Shown here piece after piece: positions 24,874-32,822 of a DNA stretch of 64,000 nucleotides. How positions within the stretch are numbered: the first letter of the stretch is position 1; each line of letters starts with the position of its first letter. The stretch is from contig CAVPOX010000015.1 of assembly GCA_963707075.1 (NCBI GenBank), positions 372,001 through 436,000 of the forward strand, read 5' to 3'. The stretch is from CAXMQZ01 sp963707075. Lineage in GTDB: Bacteria > Acidobacteriota > Thermoanaerobaculia > Multivoradales > JAHEKO01. Both the position numbers and the translations under genes were made by a program. A model generated the notes under the pieces. It was not told where the DNA came from and ran no database searches. It saw only the letters and a list, made by a program, of their open reading frames with translations.

Positions 24874-26034
24874 TTGGCACCTAGAGTAGATCTTCGCGAT
24901 GTAGGAGCGGTTCTCGCTCTCGCTGTGTTCAGCGCCTTTCGCTGGTGGGCCTACCTCGGCTCGGCAGTGCCCCTGGGTGACGAGGGTATCTACCTCGAAG
25001 CCTTCCGGGAAGTCGCTGAGGGGGGGGCCGCCGACCACATCAGTGGCTTCTACTACCCGCCGATCTCTGCCGAGCTTGGCGCGATCGTGGTGACGGCGAT
25101 AGGCGATCAGGCAACTAGAGTCTTGCTCAGGCTGGGCTCGATCCTCGGGCTGGCGGTGAGCGTCTGGCTCTCTCTCAGTCTCTGGCCAGCGTCCTGGCGA
25201 CGGAGACTCGTCGCAGGGCTGCTCTATGTGACGTTCGCACCCGCGGTGCATTACGGCATTGCGGCGGGAAACGCATCGTTCGTCGTCAGCGGCATGATTC
25301 TCACAGGACTCGCCTTCTGGTCGGTCAGGCCTTTGATCTCAGGCCTGCTCCTGGGGGGCAGCGTGGGCATCAAACCCCTGGCTCCGCTGTCCATCGCGGC
25401 GCTCTTGACCCATCGCCCATTGCCTTCGACCCGTCGAAACTGGCTCGCCGGGGGGGTGGCCGCGGCCCTGGCAGGGGCTCTTTTGACCAGTAATCCGACG
25501 TATCTGACGACTGGCGCCGGGGCTGTGGGGCGCCTGCCGTTCATCCGGTCGATTTCGTTGAATCGGATCCTGACTCTTCTCGATCTGGCGGTGAGCCCGC
25601 TTCTGGTAGCGTGTGTTTTCGCCGCGGTTGTCGTCCTGATCGCACGGCTGGTTCCGATGTCGCAGGCGGAGCTTCTGTGTTTCGGTGGCGTTGCCGCGAT
25701 CCTCGCTGTTCCGATCATCTGGTCGCACACTCTGTTGTTGACTCTGCCGGCTCAGGTTCTCGGTTTGAGACTGGCCGTCGAACGGCGTCGCAGGGCGGCC
25801 GCGGTCGCAGCAGAAGGCAAAGCCGATGGCGCAAGCGAGGTATGGCGTCGCTATGAGCTGGTGTTCGTCTGCCTCGCGGTGGCCGCCCTGCAGTTGACGG
25901 AGGGCGCCGGTGCGATCGATGATCAGCCGACGAGCTTTCAGGTCTTCATCCTCACGGGCGCCTACCTGTCGGCTCCCGTCCTGATGTTCTACATCCTGGT
26001 AGCGGCTCGACGGTCACCCGGTACCGCGAGCTGA
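24874..26034 (+). CDS. Polytopic membrane protein, GT87-like glycosyltransferase
   Basis: This 386-residue protein has about ten hydrophobic segments. An early acidic motif, GDEGIYLEAFREVAEGG, lies in the first extracytoplasmic loop, followed by SGFYYPPISAELGAIV, as in polyprenol-phosphate-dependent glycosyltransferases of the GT87/DUF2029 group. A GIKPLAPLSIAALL segment also fits. These enzymes add mannose or arabinose to envelope glycans from a lipid-linked donor. The start is TTG at 24874, with no better start nearby and no strong ribosome binding site. The family call rests on topology and a few motifs. Confidence 0.65.
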   Translation: MAPRVDLRDVGAVLALAVFSAFRWWAYLGSAVPLGDEGIYLEAFREVAEGGAADHISGFYYPPISAELGAIVVTAIGDQATRVLLRLGSILGLAVSVWLSLSLWPASWRRRLVAGLLYVTFAPAVHYGIAAGNASFVVSGMILTGLAFWSVRPLISGLLLGGSVGIKPLAPLSIAALLTHRPLPSTRRNWLAGGVAAALAGALLTSNPTYLTTGAGAVGRLPFIRSISLNRILTLLDLAVSPLLVACVFAAVVVLIARLVPMSQAELLCFGGVAAILAVPIIWSHTLLLTLPAQVLGLRLAVERRRRAAAVAAEGKADGASEVWRRYELVFVCLAVAALQLTEGAGAIDDQPTSFQVFILTGAYLSAPVLMFYILVAARRSPGTAS

Positions 26035-26071
26035 TGAGGACTCGACAGACCGCAGTCTGCTCGGCAGGCAG

Positions 26072-26467
26072 TCAGTTGAAGAAGTGGTGTGGCTGGGCGC
26101 CACCCCTGTACACCTGGACCTTCTGGATGCGGGTCGTTCGGACCCGGTTGCCAAACTCCAGGAACAGACCCGGTGCCGCGAGAATGTCACTCTTGATCGC
26201 GCTCCCTCCCCAGGTACAGCCATTGACAGCGACTGTCAGCGGTGCGGTACTTTGCCGGTCGAACCAGCCACCTGAGACCGCATACATGTCTTCACCAAGG
26301 AAGCAAAGTGAGTAGGTCGAATTCTTCGTCGACACCACGACGAGGTCACCATGCCGAACATCGTGCTTGTGCACGGTCTCGAGGTGTTGACTGTGATCGA
26401 CGATCGCGCCAAGCGTGCGCGCTGCCAAGGCGCCATCGAGACGATCATCGCCGATGGACGTAGTCAC
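26072..26467 (-). CDS. Conserved hypothetical protein
   Basis: This 131-residue protein is cytoplasmic by sequence and beta-rich. Its central block (DLVVVSTKNSTYSLCFLGEDMY) and the pattern VNGCTWGGSAIKSDILAAPGLFLEFG followed by RTTRIQKVQVYR look conserved in style, with paired glycines and alternating hydrophobics, but I do not recognise a characterised family. The start is GTG at 26467, preceded by GGGAGA. It is convergent with the GT87-like gene and lies 64 bases downstream of the nucleotide-pool operon on the same strand, so it may be the operon's distal gene. Confidence 0.65.
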   Translation of the reverse strand: MTTSIGDDRLDGALAARTLGAIVDHSQHLETVHKHDVRHGDLVVVSTKNSTYSLCFLGEDMYAVSGGWFDRQSTAPLTVAVNGCTWGGSAIKSDILAAPGLFLEFGNRVRTTRIQKVQVYRGGAQPHHFFN

Positions 26468-26531
26468 TTTCGGTGTCTCCCGACTTCCTTGAGTTCATGG
26501 TAAATCCTAAATGTCGAACAAGTCAATGTAG

Positions 26532-26975
26532 TCAGGGTATTCCGCTTCGGGGTTGTCCTCGAGTCTGAAAGGTGTCGGCGAACTCCAGGATGATTCTCTC
26601 GAGTTCCGGCTCGTCCACGCGTGCGGCCGCGTCCGAGGGGCCGACCCAGTGTCGGTCACGGTAGCTTTCCGGCCAGGAATCGTGGACAGTCTCCACTGCC
26701 ATCGAGAAGACCTCGACCGAGCAAATGCCGTCCCATTTCTCGTATTGATAGGAGCCGATCGGCTCACTGGACACCCGGCCTTCGATTCCGGCCTCTTCCA
26801 GTGCTTCCTTCGCTGCCGATGCGGCAGGGTCGAGGTGCAACTCCACCACACCTTTCGGCAGCACCCAGCGCTTCTTGCGTCTGGAGGTGATGAGCAGAAA
26901 CTCGAGAGAGCCCCGCTCGACCCTGAAAGGGAGCACCGCGGATTGTGCATAGAAGTGATCGGGTACCCTGGACAC
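26532..26975 (-). CDS. Nudix hydrolase
   Basis: This protein of about 147 residues has a Nudix core, KGVVELHLDPAASAAKEALEEAGI. The KEALEE segment matches the REUxEE block (Lys for Arg), but the Glu expected 6 residues after the first Gly is Leu. Such variants occur in the diadenosine/diphosphoinositol polyphosphate group, so the substrate is uncertain. The start is probably GTG at 26975, directly after the cmk stop (TGAcGTG); an ATG at 27020 inside cmk would add 15 residues. It is the last or second-last gene of the nucleotide-pool operon. Confidence 0.8.
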   Translation of the reverse strand: MSRVPDHFYAQSAVLPFRVERGSLEFLLITSRRKKRWVLPKGVVELHLDPAASAAKEALEEAGIEGRVSSEPIGSYQYEKWDGICSVEVFSMAVETVHDSWPESYRDRHWVGPSDAAARVDEPELERIILEFADTFQTRGQPRSGIP

Positions 26976-26976
26976 G

Positions 26977-27675
26977 TCAGCTGCCCCCGGTGCGCGGATT
27001 CGGGGACCTGGACCGGGCAAACGGGGTCGGCAAGGTCTCCAGGATTCTGCCGACGACCTGATCGAGGCTCAATGTCGACGAATCGATCAGGACTGCGTCG
27101 GGTGCCACCGCGAGAGGGGCGACGGCGCGACTCGAGTCGCGATGATCCCTTTCCTCCAGCTCGCTGACAACGGCGTCGAGCTCGATCTTCAGGCCAGTGC
27201 TCCGCAGCTCTTCGTATCGACGTCGTGCCCTCAGTTGTGGGCTGGCAGTGAGGAAGAACTTGCAGTCTGCATCGGGGAAGACTACCGTCCCGGTGTCCCT
27301 ACCTTCGGCGATGACATCCGAATGCATGGCGTGTCGGCGCTGGAGGTCGAGCAGCGCCAGGCGGACGGCGGGGTGAGCCGATACAATCGATGCGCCGTTC
27401 GAGACCTGTGGGCTGCGGATGGCTTCGGTGACCTCTTCGCCACCGATCCACACGCGATTGATGCTGTTGCTGAAGGCGAACCGGATGTCGATCTCGCTGG
27501 CGACTCGGGTCATCGCCGTTTCGTCGAACCAGTCCAGGTTGGTCCGGAGCCCCTGAAGCGCCACCGAGCGATAAATAGCGCCTGTATCGAGGAGGGTGAT
27601 TGGAAGCAGGCTGGCGAGTTGGCGGGCAGTGCTGGTCTTTCCCGCTGCCACAGGCCCATCGATGGTGATGATCAA
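26977..27675 (-). CDS. cmk: Cytidylate kinase
   Basis: This 232-residue enzyme phosphorylates CMP and dCMP. It has P-loop GPVAAGKTST near the N-terminus, DTGAIYRSVAL, and EGRDTGTVVFPDADCKFFL, all typical of bacterial CMP kinases. The best start is TTG at 27675, which gives the family N-terminus MIITIDGP, lies one base after the dCMP deaminase stop, and has GAGGG upstream. Earlier in-frame starts would overlap the deaminase gene. In many bacteria cmk adjoins rpsA; here it sits with a deaminase and two Nudix genes, an operon devoted to (d)CMP and nucleotide quality. Confidence 0.92.
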   Translation of the reverse strand: MIITIDGPVAAGKTSTARQLASLLPITLLDTGAIYRSVALQGLRTNLDWFDETAMTRVASEIDIRFAFSNSINRVWIGGEEVTEAIRSPQVSNGASIVSAHPAVRLALLDLQRRHAMHSDVIAEGRDTGTVVFPDADCKFFLTASPQLRARRRYEELRSTGLKIELDAVVSELEERDHRDSSRAVAPLAVAPDAVLIDSSTLSLDQVVGRILETLPTPFARSRSPNPRTGGS

Positions 27676-27676
27676 C

Positions 27677-28168
27677 TTAGCTTTGACCCTCGTAGTGCTC
27701 GACGGCGTCATCCAGAATGTGCAGCGCCACCCCAGCCCTGTCAAGGAGGTCACGGGTATCGTGGCCGGCGTGGTAGCGGCGTTTGGCGACCACTCTCTCG
27801 ATGCCTACGCTGCTGATCAGCATGGCGCACACCCGGCACGGTTCCATGGTGCAGTAGAGCGTTGTCCCCTGCAGAGAGAGTCCGTACTTGGCCGCCTGAC
27901 AGATGGCGTTTTGTTCGGCGTGGATCGTACGAACACAGTGCCGACGGACCGTACCATCGTCATCGACCATTTGCTTGATGTCGTGCCCTGCGTCGTCGCA
28001 GTGAGGCAGCCCAGGGGGCGAGCCGACATAACCCGTACAGATGATCCGTTTGTCGCGCACGATCACGCAGCCGCTGCGGCCCCGATCACAGGTGGCGCGG
28101 CTGGCTATTTCATCGACCAGACGAATGAAGTACTGGTCCCAGCTTGGTCGTCCCGCATTGTCGTTCAT
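27677..28168 (-). CDS. dCMP deaminase (cytidine/deoxycytidylate deaminase family)
   Basis: This 163-residue zinc enzyme should convert dCMP to dUMP for thymidylate synthesis. The zinc and proton-shuttle motif is TIHAEQNA, with the His and catalytic Glu, and the two cysteines are in MEPCRVC. The opening SWDQYFIRLVDEIASRATCDR and the insert with Cys/His (LPHCDDAGHDI) match deoxycytidylate deaminases rather than tRNA or cytosine deaminases. It starts 7 bases after the MTH1-like gene and ends one base before cmk, so transcription and translation are coupled with both. Confidence 0.92.
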   Translation of the reverse strand: MNDNAGRPSWDQYFIRLVDEIASRATCDRGRSGCVIVRDKRIICTGYVGSPPGLPHCDDAGHDIKQMVDDDGTVRRHCVRTIHAEQNAICQAAKYGLSLQGTTLYCTMEPCRVCAMLISSVGIERVVAKRRYHAGHDTRDLLDRAGVALHILDDAVEHYEGQS

Positions 28169-28175
28169 TGGCTGT

Positions 28176-28733
28176 TCACTCTCGTTGCCGATCGTCGTCC
28201 CGGTCGAGGGGCGGAGATTCGTCGCCCTGAAGAATCATCTCGTAGTCGAGCATCGAGTCCTGGTCGAAGACGAATCGCCCGGTAAATCTCTGTTCCCGTA
28301 TCAGCAACGGAAGCCAGATGGCGTCGTCGGCCCACATCGAATCATAGGGGATCTCCTCCAGTGAGACCCAGAAAGGGTCCGCCTCCTCCGTCGAAGTCGG
28401 GTCACCCACACAGTCCTCTGCTCGAAACACCCAGACGTGAATGGAGTAGCCATCGACGAATTGAAACATCAGTTGGCCGCTCTCGCGAGCACCGACCGGT
28501 CGCACCTCGACCTCTTCGACAACCTCCCGGATAGCGCATTCCAGAGGGGACTCTCCGTCGTCGAGCCGTCCTCCCGGTCCGTTGACCTTGCCCGCTCCGA
28601 GGCCCCGTTTCTTGTGAATCAGCAGGATTTCCTGGTTGCGGATGACAAACAGGATGGTACCCCGGTCGACAGGCTGCCAGCGCTCCCAGTCGATACGGTC
28701 GACCTGGCGTGGAATGGAGGATTGGAGACTCAC
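28176..28733 (-). CDS. MTH1-like 8-oxo-dGTP diphosphatase (Nudix)
   Basis: This 185-residue Nudix protein begins its core with KKRGLGAGKVNGPGGRLDDGE, then IREVVEEVEV, a Nudix box in which the last Gly is Glu. Two features are characteristic of animal MTH1 (NUDT1): the KVNGPGGR stretch and MWADDAIWLPLLIREQRFTGRF, matching the WPDD...WFPLL region that contacts the oxidised base. The likely role is removing oxidised purine nucleotides from the pool. It heads the four-gene operon with dCMP deaminase, cmk and a second Nudix gene. The C-terminal 15 residues are highly charged. Confidence 0.88.
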   Translation of the reverse strand: MSLQSSIPRQVDRIDWERWQPVDRGTILFVIRNQEILLIHKKRGLGAGKVNGPGGRLDDGESPLECAIREVVEEVEVRPVGARESGQLMFQFVDGYSIHVWVFRAEDCVGDPTSTEEADPFWVSLEEIPYDSMWADDAIWLPLLIREQRFTGRFVFDQDSMLDYEMILQGDESPPLDRDDDRQRE

Positions 28734-28815
28734 TGGCGGGGCATCCTAGCAGCGGTCCGTTTCAATCGGCAACGAGTGGGTACCACCCCGGACCGAGATG
28801 TCCTAGGATGCCTTT

Positions 28816-29205
28816 ATGAACACAGACGATCGCCTGGCCGATTCGACACCGACGATGACTATCGATGCCTTCTGGGAGTGGGTTACGACCCATCCGAACT
28901 GCATCCTTCGTGCCGGAACCCGCGACGCCGCCATCTTCGACGACGATGATCTGCATTGGCATCTGACTCGGGAGGGGAGTGAAGTTTTGCTGGCCCAACT
29001 CATTCGTGGAAAGCGCCTGATGGGAGAGTTGATGATCCCTCGGGATCAGATCGCCTATGTCCAGGGAGCGTTGGGTGACCAGCAGGGTGAGTTCATTTTC
29101 GAATTGGTGTCAGACTCCGAGTCGGCACCCCAGGTCTTGTTCTTCTTCGTCATGACTCACGGCTATGAGGTGCAGACGGAGCCCGACGCTCGGAGGGTCC
29201 ATTGA
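28816..29205 (+). CDS. Hypothetical acidic protein
   Basis: This 129-residue soluble protein is rich in Asp and Glu. Recognisable stretches are MTIDAFWEWVTTHPNCILRAG, AAIFDDDDLHWHLTREG and PQVLFFFVMTHGYEV. I do not recognise a family. Its stop overlaps the start of the VWFA-related gene by 4 bases (TTGA), so the two are co-expressed. The start is ATG at 28816 with only a weak upstream site. It is divergent from the MTH1-like gene. Confidence 0.6.
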   Translation: MNTDDRLADSTPTMTIDAFWEWVTTHPNCILRAGTRDAAIFDDDDLHWHLTREGSEVLLAQLIRGKRLMGELMIPRDQIAYVQGALGDQQGEFIFELVSDSESAPQVLFFFVMTHGYEVQTEPDARRVH

Positions 29206-30305
29206 TCGGTAAGCGATGGAGGTGCGCTGCTGCCTGCGTGTACGGCTCGATGGTTGCCGGCGCATTCGCCGTGGCTCAGGAAGAGCCACAGGAGAGGTTC
29301 GCTGAAGAGGTCGAGGTGAGCGAGGTTCTGCTCGATGTCCTGGTCACCGACAAGCGGGGACAGGTAATTATCGGCCTCGGCAAAGACGATTTTCTGTTGG
29401 CGGAGAATGGTGATCCAGTCGAGCTTACTGGAGTGACCTTTTACAGCAGCCGTGAGCTGGTGGGAGCGAGGGAGAGTCTCGAGCCCGACGGGCCCGCCAC
29501 GGTTGAGGTCGGGGAGGGCCGCTACTTCATCATCCTCTTTCAGCAGCAACAGCGGGTGGCGGGAGAGGTCCCGGGCCTGATGTCACGACAGATGGAGGCC
29601 GCCCGAGATATAGAAACCTGGATCGCCAGGGACCTCCAGGCCAGCGATCTGGTGGCAGTCGTCGCCTACGATACCCGCCTGGCGGTCCTGCAGGACTTCA
29701 GTCGCAATCGTGCGGCGCTGCAGGACGCGGTGGGACAGGCCGCTGAGGGCCGCGGGGGTGGGCTCAATTGGCCTTCGAGGCAGCCCGAGCTCGAAGATGG
29801 ACCTTCGCTGTCAAGACAGCTTCCGATTGGCAAGGACTTACGCAAGCAGACCGGGGACATTTACAAAGCTTTGCAGGTCGTAGCGAGTGCAGCCGGCTCG
29901 ATTCGGGGCCGCAAGAATCTCATCTTCATCGGTCGCGGCATCGGCGAGACGAACAGCTTCGGAGTCTGGGAACCCGATGCCCGATACTACGCTCCAACCA
30001 TCGAGGCTCTGAACAACAACAACGTGGCGGTCTACCCACTGGACCTGATGCCCCTGGGCTCGCGACATACCCTGGAGCAGTCGCTGTCAGCCCTGGCCAA
30101 CGACACGGGGGGCACCTTCACTCGCCAGTTCACCAGCTTCCTGACGCCGTTGGAACAGATAACGAAGGAAAACGGTGGCTACTACCTGCTGAGTTACCAG
30201 AGTCGCAAGCCACGCGGGCAGTCGGGATACCAGAGGGTCAAGGTCGAGACGCGCAACCCTGAGCTGAGGGTTCGGGCGCGGCAGGGATACCTTTTTGGAG
30301 GCTGA
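29202..30305 (+). CDS. VWFA-related secreted protein, acidobacterial type
   Basis: This 367-residue protein has an N-terminal signal (CAAACVYGSMVAGAFAVAQE) and a von Willebrand factor A-like fold. The opening EVLLDVLVTDKRGQVIIGLGKDDFLLAENGDP is the hallmark of the VWFA-related family expanded in Acidobacteriota. The domain continues with FIILFQQQQ, GRKNLIFIGRGIGE and TGGTFTRQFTSF. The metal-dependent adhesion site is poorly conserved. The C-terminal YYLLSYQSRKPRGQSGYQRVKVE is also typical. The start is TTG at 29202. It probably acts in protein binding at the cell surface or periplasm; function is unproven. Confidence 0.88.
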   Translation: MIGKRWRCAAACVYGSMVAGAFAVAQEEPQERFAEEVEVSEVLLDVLVTDKRGQVIIGLGKDDFLLAENGDPVELTGVTFYSSRELVGARESLEPDGPATVEVGEGRYFIILFQQQQRVAGEVPGLMSRQMEAARDIETWIARDLQASDLVAVVAYDTRLAVLQDFSRNRAALQDAVGQAAEGRGGGLNWPSRQPELEDGPSLSRQLPIGKDLRKQTGDIYKALQVVASAAGSIRGRKNLIFIGRGIGETNSFGVWEPDARYYAPTIEALNNNNVAVYPLDLMPLGSRHTLEQSLSALANDTGGTFTRQFTSFLTPLEQITKENGGYYLLSYQSRKPRGQSGYQRVKVETRNPELRVRARQGYLFGG

Positions 30306-30333
30306 GGGGTGCCCTTGGCCAGGCGTCACCCGG

Positions 30334-30723
30334 CTACTTGTGCGCAAAAAGCCCGGCGACGGCCCCGGCAGGATCTCGAATCACACAGTAGCGGCCCATC
30401 TCGCCCATATCCTTCGGCGCAAGCACGATTTCACCGCCTCTCTCAGTACACGCCGCAGCGCTGGCATCGACATCCTCGACCGTGATGTAGATCAGCCATG
30501 TGGGAGGAAGGGCTGAGTTCCCTCCTCGTGCGTGACAGATTCCGGCCTTCGGCTCCCCGCTATCCGGACCGCACATATTGAAGTCCTCGTAGCCGCCCAT
30601 GGAGACCGGGCTGGGACGCCACCCGGTCACCGAAGCGTAGAAGTCACGCAGGCTTTCGGCATCTTCGACTGTGAGATCGGTCCAGCCAATTGTGCCAATC
30701 TCTGCTCTTGCGGTGTCGCTCAT
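30334..30723 (-). CDS. VOC-family (glyoxalase/bleomycin-resistance fold) protein
   Basis: This 129-residue protein has the paired beta-alpha-beta-beta-beta units of the VOC superfamily: GTIGWTDLTVEDAESLRDFYASVTGWRP and WLIYITVEDVDASAAACTERGGEIVLAPKDM, ending in YCVIRDPAGAVAGLF. It resembles the short dimeric members annotated as glyoxalase-like; the actual substrate is unknown. It is a single gene, convergent with the VWFA-related gene and divergent from the amidohydrolase lipoprotein gene. Confidence 0.88.
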   Translation of the reverse strand: MSDTARAEIGTIGWTDLTVEDAESLRDFYASVTGWRPSPVSMGGYEDFNMCGPDSGEPKAGICHARGGNSALPPTWLIYITVEDVDASAAACTERGGEIVLAPKDMGEMGRYCVIRDPAGAVAGLFAHK

Positions 30724-30842
30724 CGTCGCGCTCCTCGCTTCTTCGAGTTGCTGAGTGGTCTACTTTGAGAGTATCAGTGTCGCTGTCGCCGACTCGTTCG
30801 GGCCAGATAGACTGGACAGCGAATAGCCGAGGAGGTAGGTGG

Positions 30843-32582
30843 ATGCAATTTCGGAAATATAGTCAGCTGCTCTGGGGAGTTGGATTGCTTGCCGGATTGC
30901 TGGCGTGCGCTGAACCGAGAAACAGAGAGGACGTCGCGGACCTGGTTCTGCGCGGTGGCCGTGTAGTGACCGTTGATCAGGCGAGACCCGAGGCCGAGGC
31001 CGTGGCCATTCGGGCCTCGAGAATCATCGCGATGGGCAGCGACCAGGAAATCGACGCCATGATCGGGCCCGAAACCGAAGTCATCGAGCTGGCGGGTCGT
31101 CTGGCGATACCCGGATTCATCGAAGGTCACGGGCATTTCATGAGTCTGGGAACTGCCTTGACCGTGCTGAATCTGAGCGGTGCGGAGAGTTGGGATGCCA
31201 TCGTGGATATGGTGGCCCAGGCGGCAGCGGCGGCCAAGTCGGGGGACTGGATCGTGGGTCGCGGCTGGCACCAGGAGAAGTGGTCCGTGCCACCGACTCC
31301 AGCTGTGGAGGGTTCTCCCGTGCACGCGTCGCTGAGCGCTGTGAGTCCGGACAATCCAGTCATACTAGGGCACGCCAGTGGGCACGCGGCTTTTGCCAAC
31401 GAGAAGGCATTGGCTCTCGCCGGCCTGAAGCGGGAGTCGGAGAATCCTGCGGGAGGTGAGTTGGTGCGAGACGAATCAGGCGAGCTGACCGGTCTGCTCC
31501 GCGAAACCGCCCAGAGACCGGTGTGGGGCGCACTCGAGGAGTCGAGGTCCAAACGCTCTGCCGAAGAGATCGATGCAGAGCGCCGGCGGTTGGTGGAAAT
31601 GGCTGGTGCTGAAGCCCTGGAGAAGGGAGTCACCAGCTTCCAGGATGCCGGAGCCTCTTTTGCGACAATCGATTTCTACCGTGAGCTGGAAAAGGAGAAC
31701 GCCCTGCCGATTCGCCTTTATGTGATGGTTCGGCACCAGTCGAACGAGGAGATGGCAGCGAAGCTGCCGGAGTATCGCATGCTCGCTGAAGGTAACGACT
31801 TTCTCACGGTGCGGTCGATCAAGCGACAGATCGACGGGGCACTGGGTGCGCACGGCGCGTGGCTCCTCGAGCCCTATGAGGACCTGCCCGAAAGCATCGG
31901 GCTGGTTCTGGAGCCAGAGGATGACATTCGGCGCACGGCGGAAATCGCCATCGAGCATGGCTTTCAGGTCAACACCCACGCCATTGGGGATCGGGCAAAC
32001 CGGAGGGTGCTGGATATCTACGAAGAGGTCTTCGCCGCCAACGGCTCGCCAACGGATCTTCGTTGGCGAGTCGAGCACGCACAGCATCTGAATCCGACGG
32101 ATCTGAGCCGATTCGCGGAGCTCGGTGTGGTCGCCGCAATGCAGGGTATTCATTGCACTTCCGATGGCCCCTGGGTCTTGAAGCGCCTGGGCCGGCTGCG
32201 TGCCCAGAGGGACTCCTACTTGTGGCGTGAGCTGATCGACAGTGGGGCAGTGGTCACCAACGGTACGGATGTGCCGGTCGAGGACATCGATCCGATTGCC
32301 AGCTTCTACGCTTCGGTGTCGAGGCAGATGAACACCGGCGGCGCCTTCTTTCCGGAGCATCGGATGTCGAGAGAGGAGGCTCTCCGATCCTACACTCTCA
32401 ACAACGCTTATGCGGCCTTCGAGGAGGACCTGAAGGGTTCACTGGCTCCAGGCAAACTCGCCGATGTGGTCGTGCTGTCGAAGGACATCATGAGCGTGGC
32501 CGAAGCCGAGATTCCGTCCGCCAGGGTCGACTTGACAATCGTAGGTGGAGAGATTCGCTATCGACGGCGTGCCGATGCGTGA
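30843..32582 (+). CDS. Lipoprotein amidohydrolase, YtcJ/amidohydrolase-3 type
   Basis: This 579-residue protein has a lipobox signal (LWGVGLLAGLLAC), so it is anchored in an envelope membrane. The metal-dependent hydrolase core has PGFIEGHGHF, VNTHAIGDRANRRVLD, RWRVEHAQHL and NGTDVPVEDIDP, the ligands of the amidohydrolase-3 group, and closes with SLAPGKLADVVVL. ATG at 30843 follows GAGGAGG, while the longer frame from 30690 runs antisense through the VOC gene start. The substrate is not evident; relatives hydrolyse N-acyl or cyclic amide compounds. Confidence 0.9.
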   Translation: MQFRKYSQLLWGVGLLAGLLACAEPRNREDVADLVLRGGRVVTVDQARPEAEAVAIRASRIIAMGSDQEIDAMIGPETEVIELAGRLAIPGFIEGHGHFMSLGTALTVLNLSGAESWDAIVDMVAQAAAAAKSGDWIVGRGWHQEKWSVPPTPAVEGSPVHASLSAVSPDNPVILGHASGHAAFANEKALALAGLKRESENPAGGELVRDESGELTGLLRETAQRPVWGALEESRSKRSAEEIDAERRRLVEMAGAEALEKGVTSFQDAGASFATIDFYRELEKENALPIRLYVMVRHQSNEEMAAKLPEYRMLAEGNDFLTVRSIKRQIDGALGAHGAWLLEPYEDLPESIGLVLEPEDDIRRTAEIAIEHGFQVNTHAIGDRANRRVLDIYEEVFAANGSPTDLRWRVEHAQHLNPTDLSRFAELGVVAAMQGIHCTSDGPWVLKRLGRLRAQRDSYLWRELIDSGAVVTNGTDVPVEDIDPIASFYASVSRQMNTGGAFFPEHRMSREEALRSYTLNNAYAAFEEDLKGSLAPGKLADVVVLSKDIMSVAEAEIPSARVDLTIVGGEIRYRRRADA

Positions 32583-32822
32583 GGCGAGGGCCGGAATGCT
32601 CGAGCTCCTGGCAAGGAATCCTACCCTTCTGAAGCGACCGATCGCCGTGGCCAGTGGGCGAGCCATTGTCGGGCGGCCACCCGAGTCACTCCTTGTCTTG
32701 ATCGAATAGTCGAAGACTACCCCTGCAGGTGGGGCCCATGCAGTCCTTCGGTATGGGCTGTAGCGGAGCAATGCCGACTAACATCTCCTCGCGGCGCACG
32801 AAAACCTTCTATCGATGCAACG

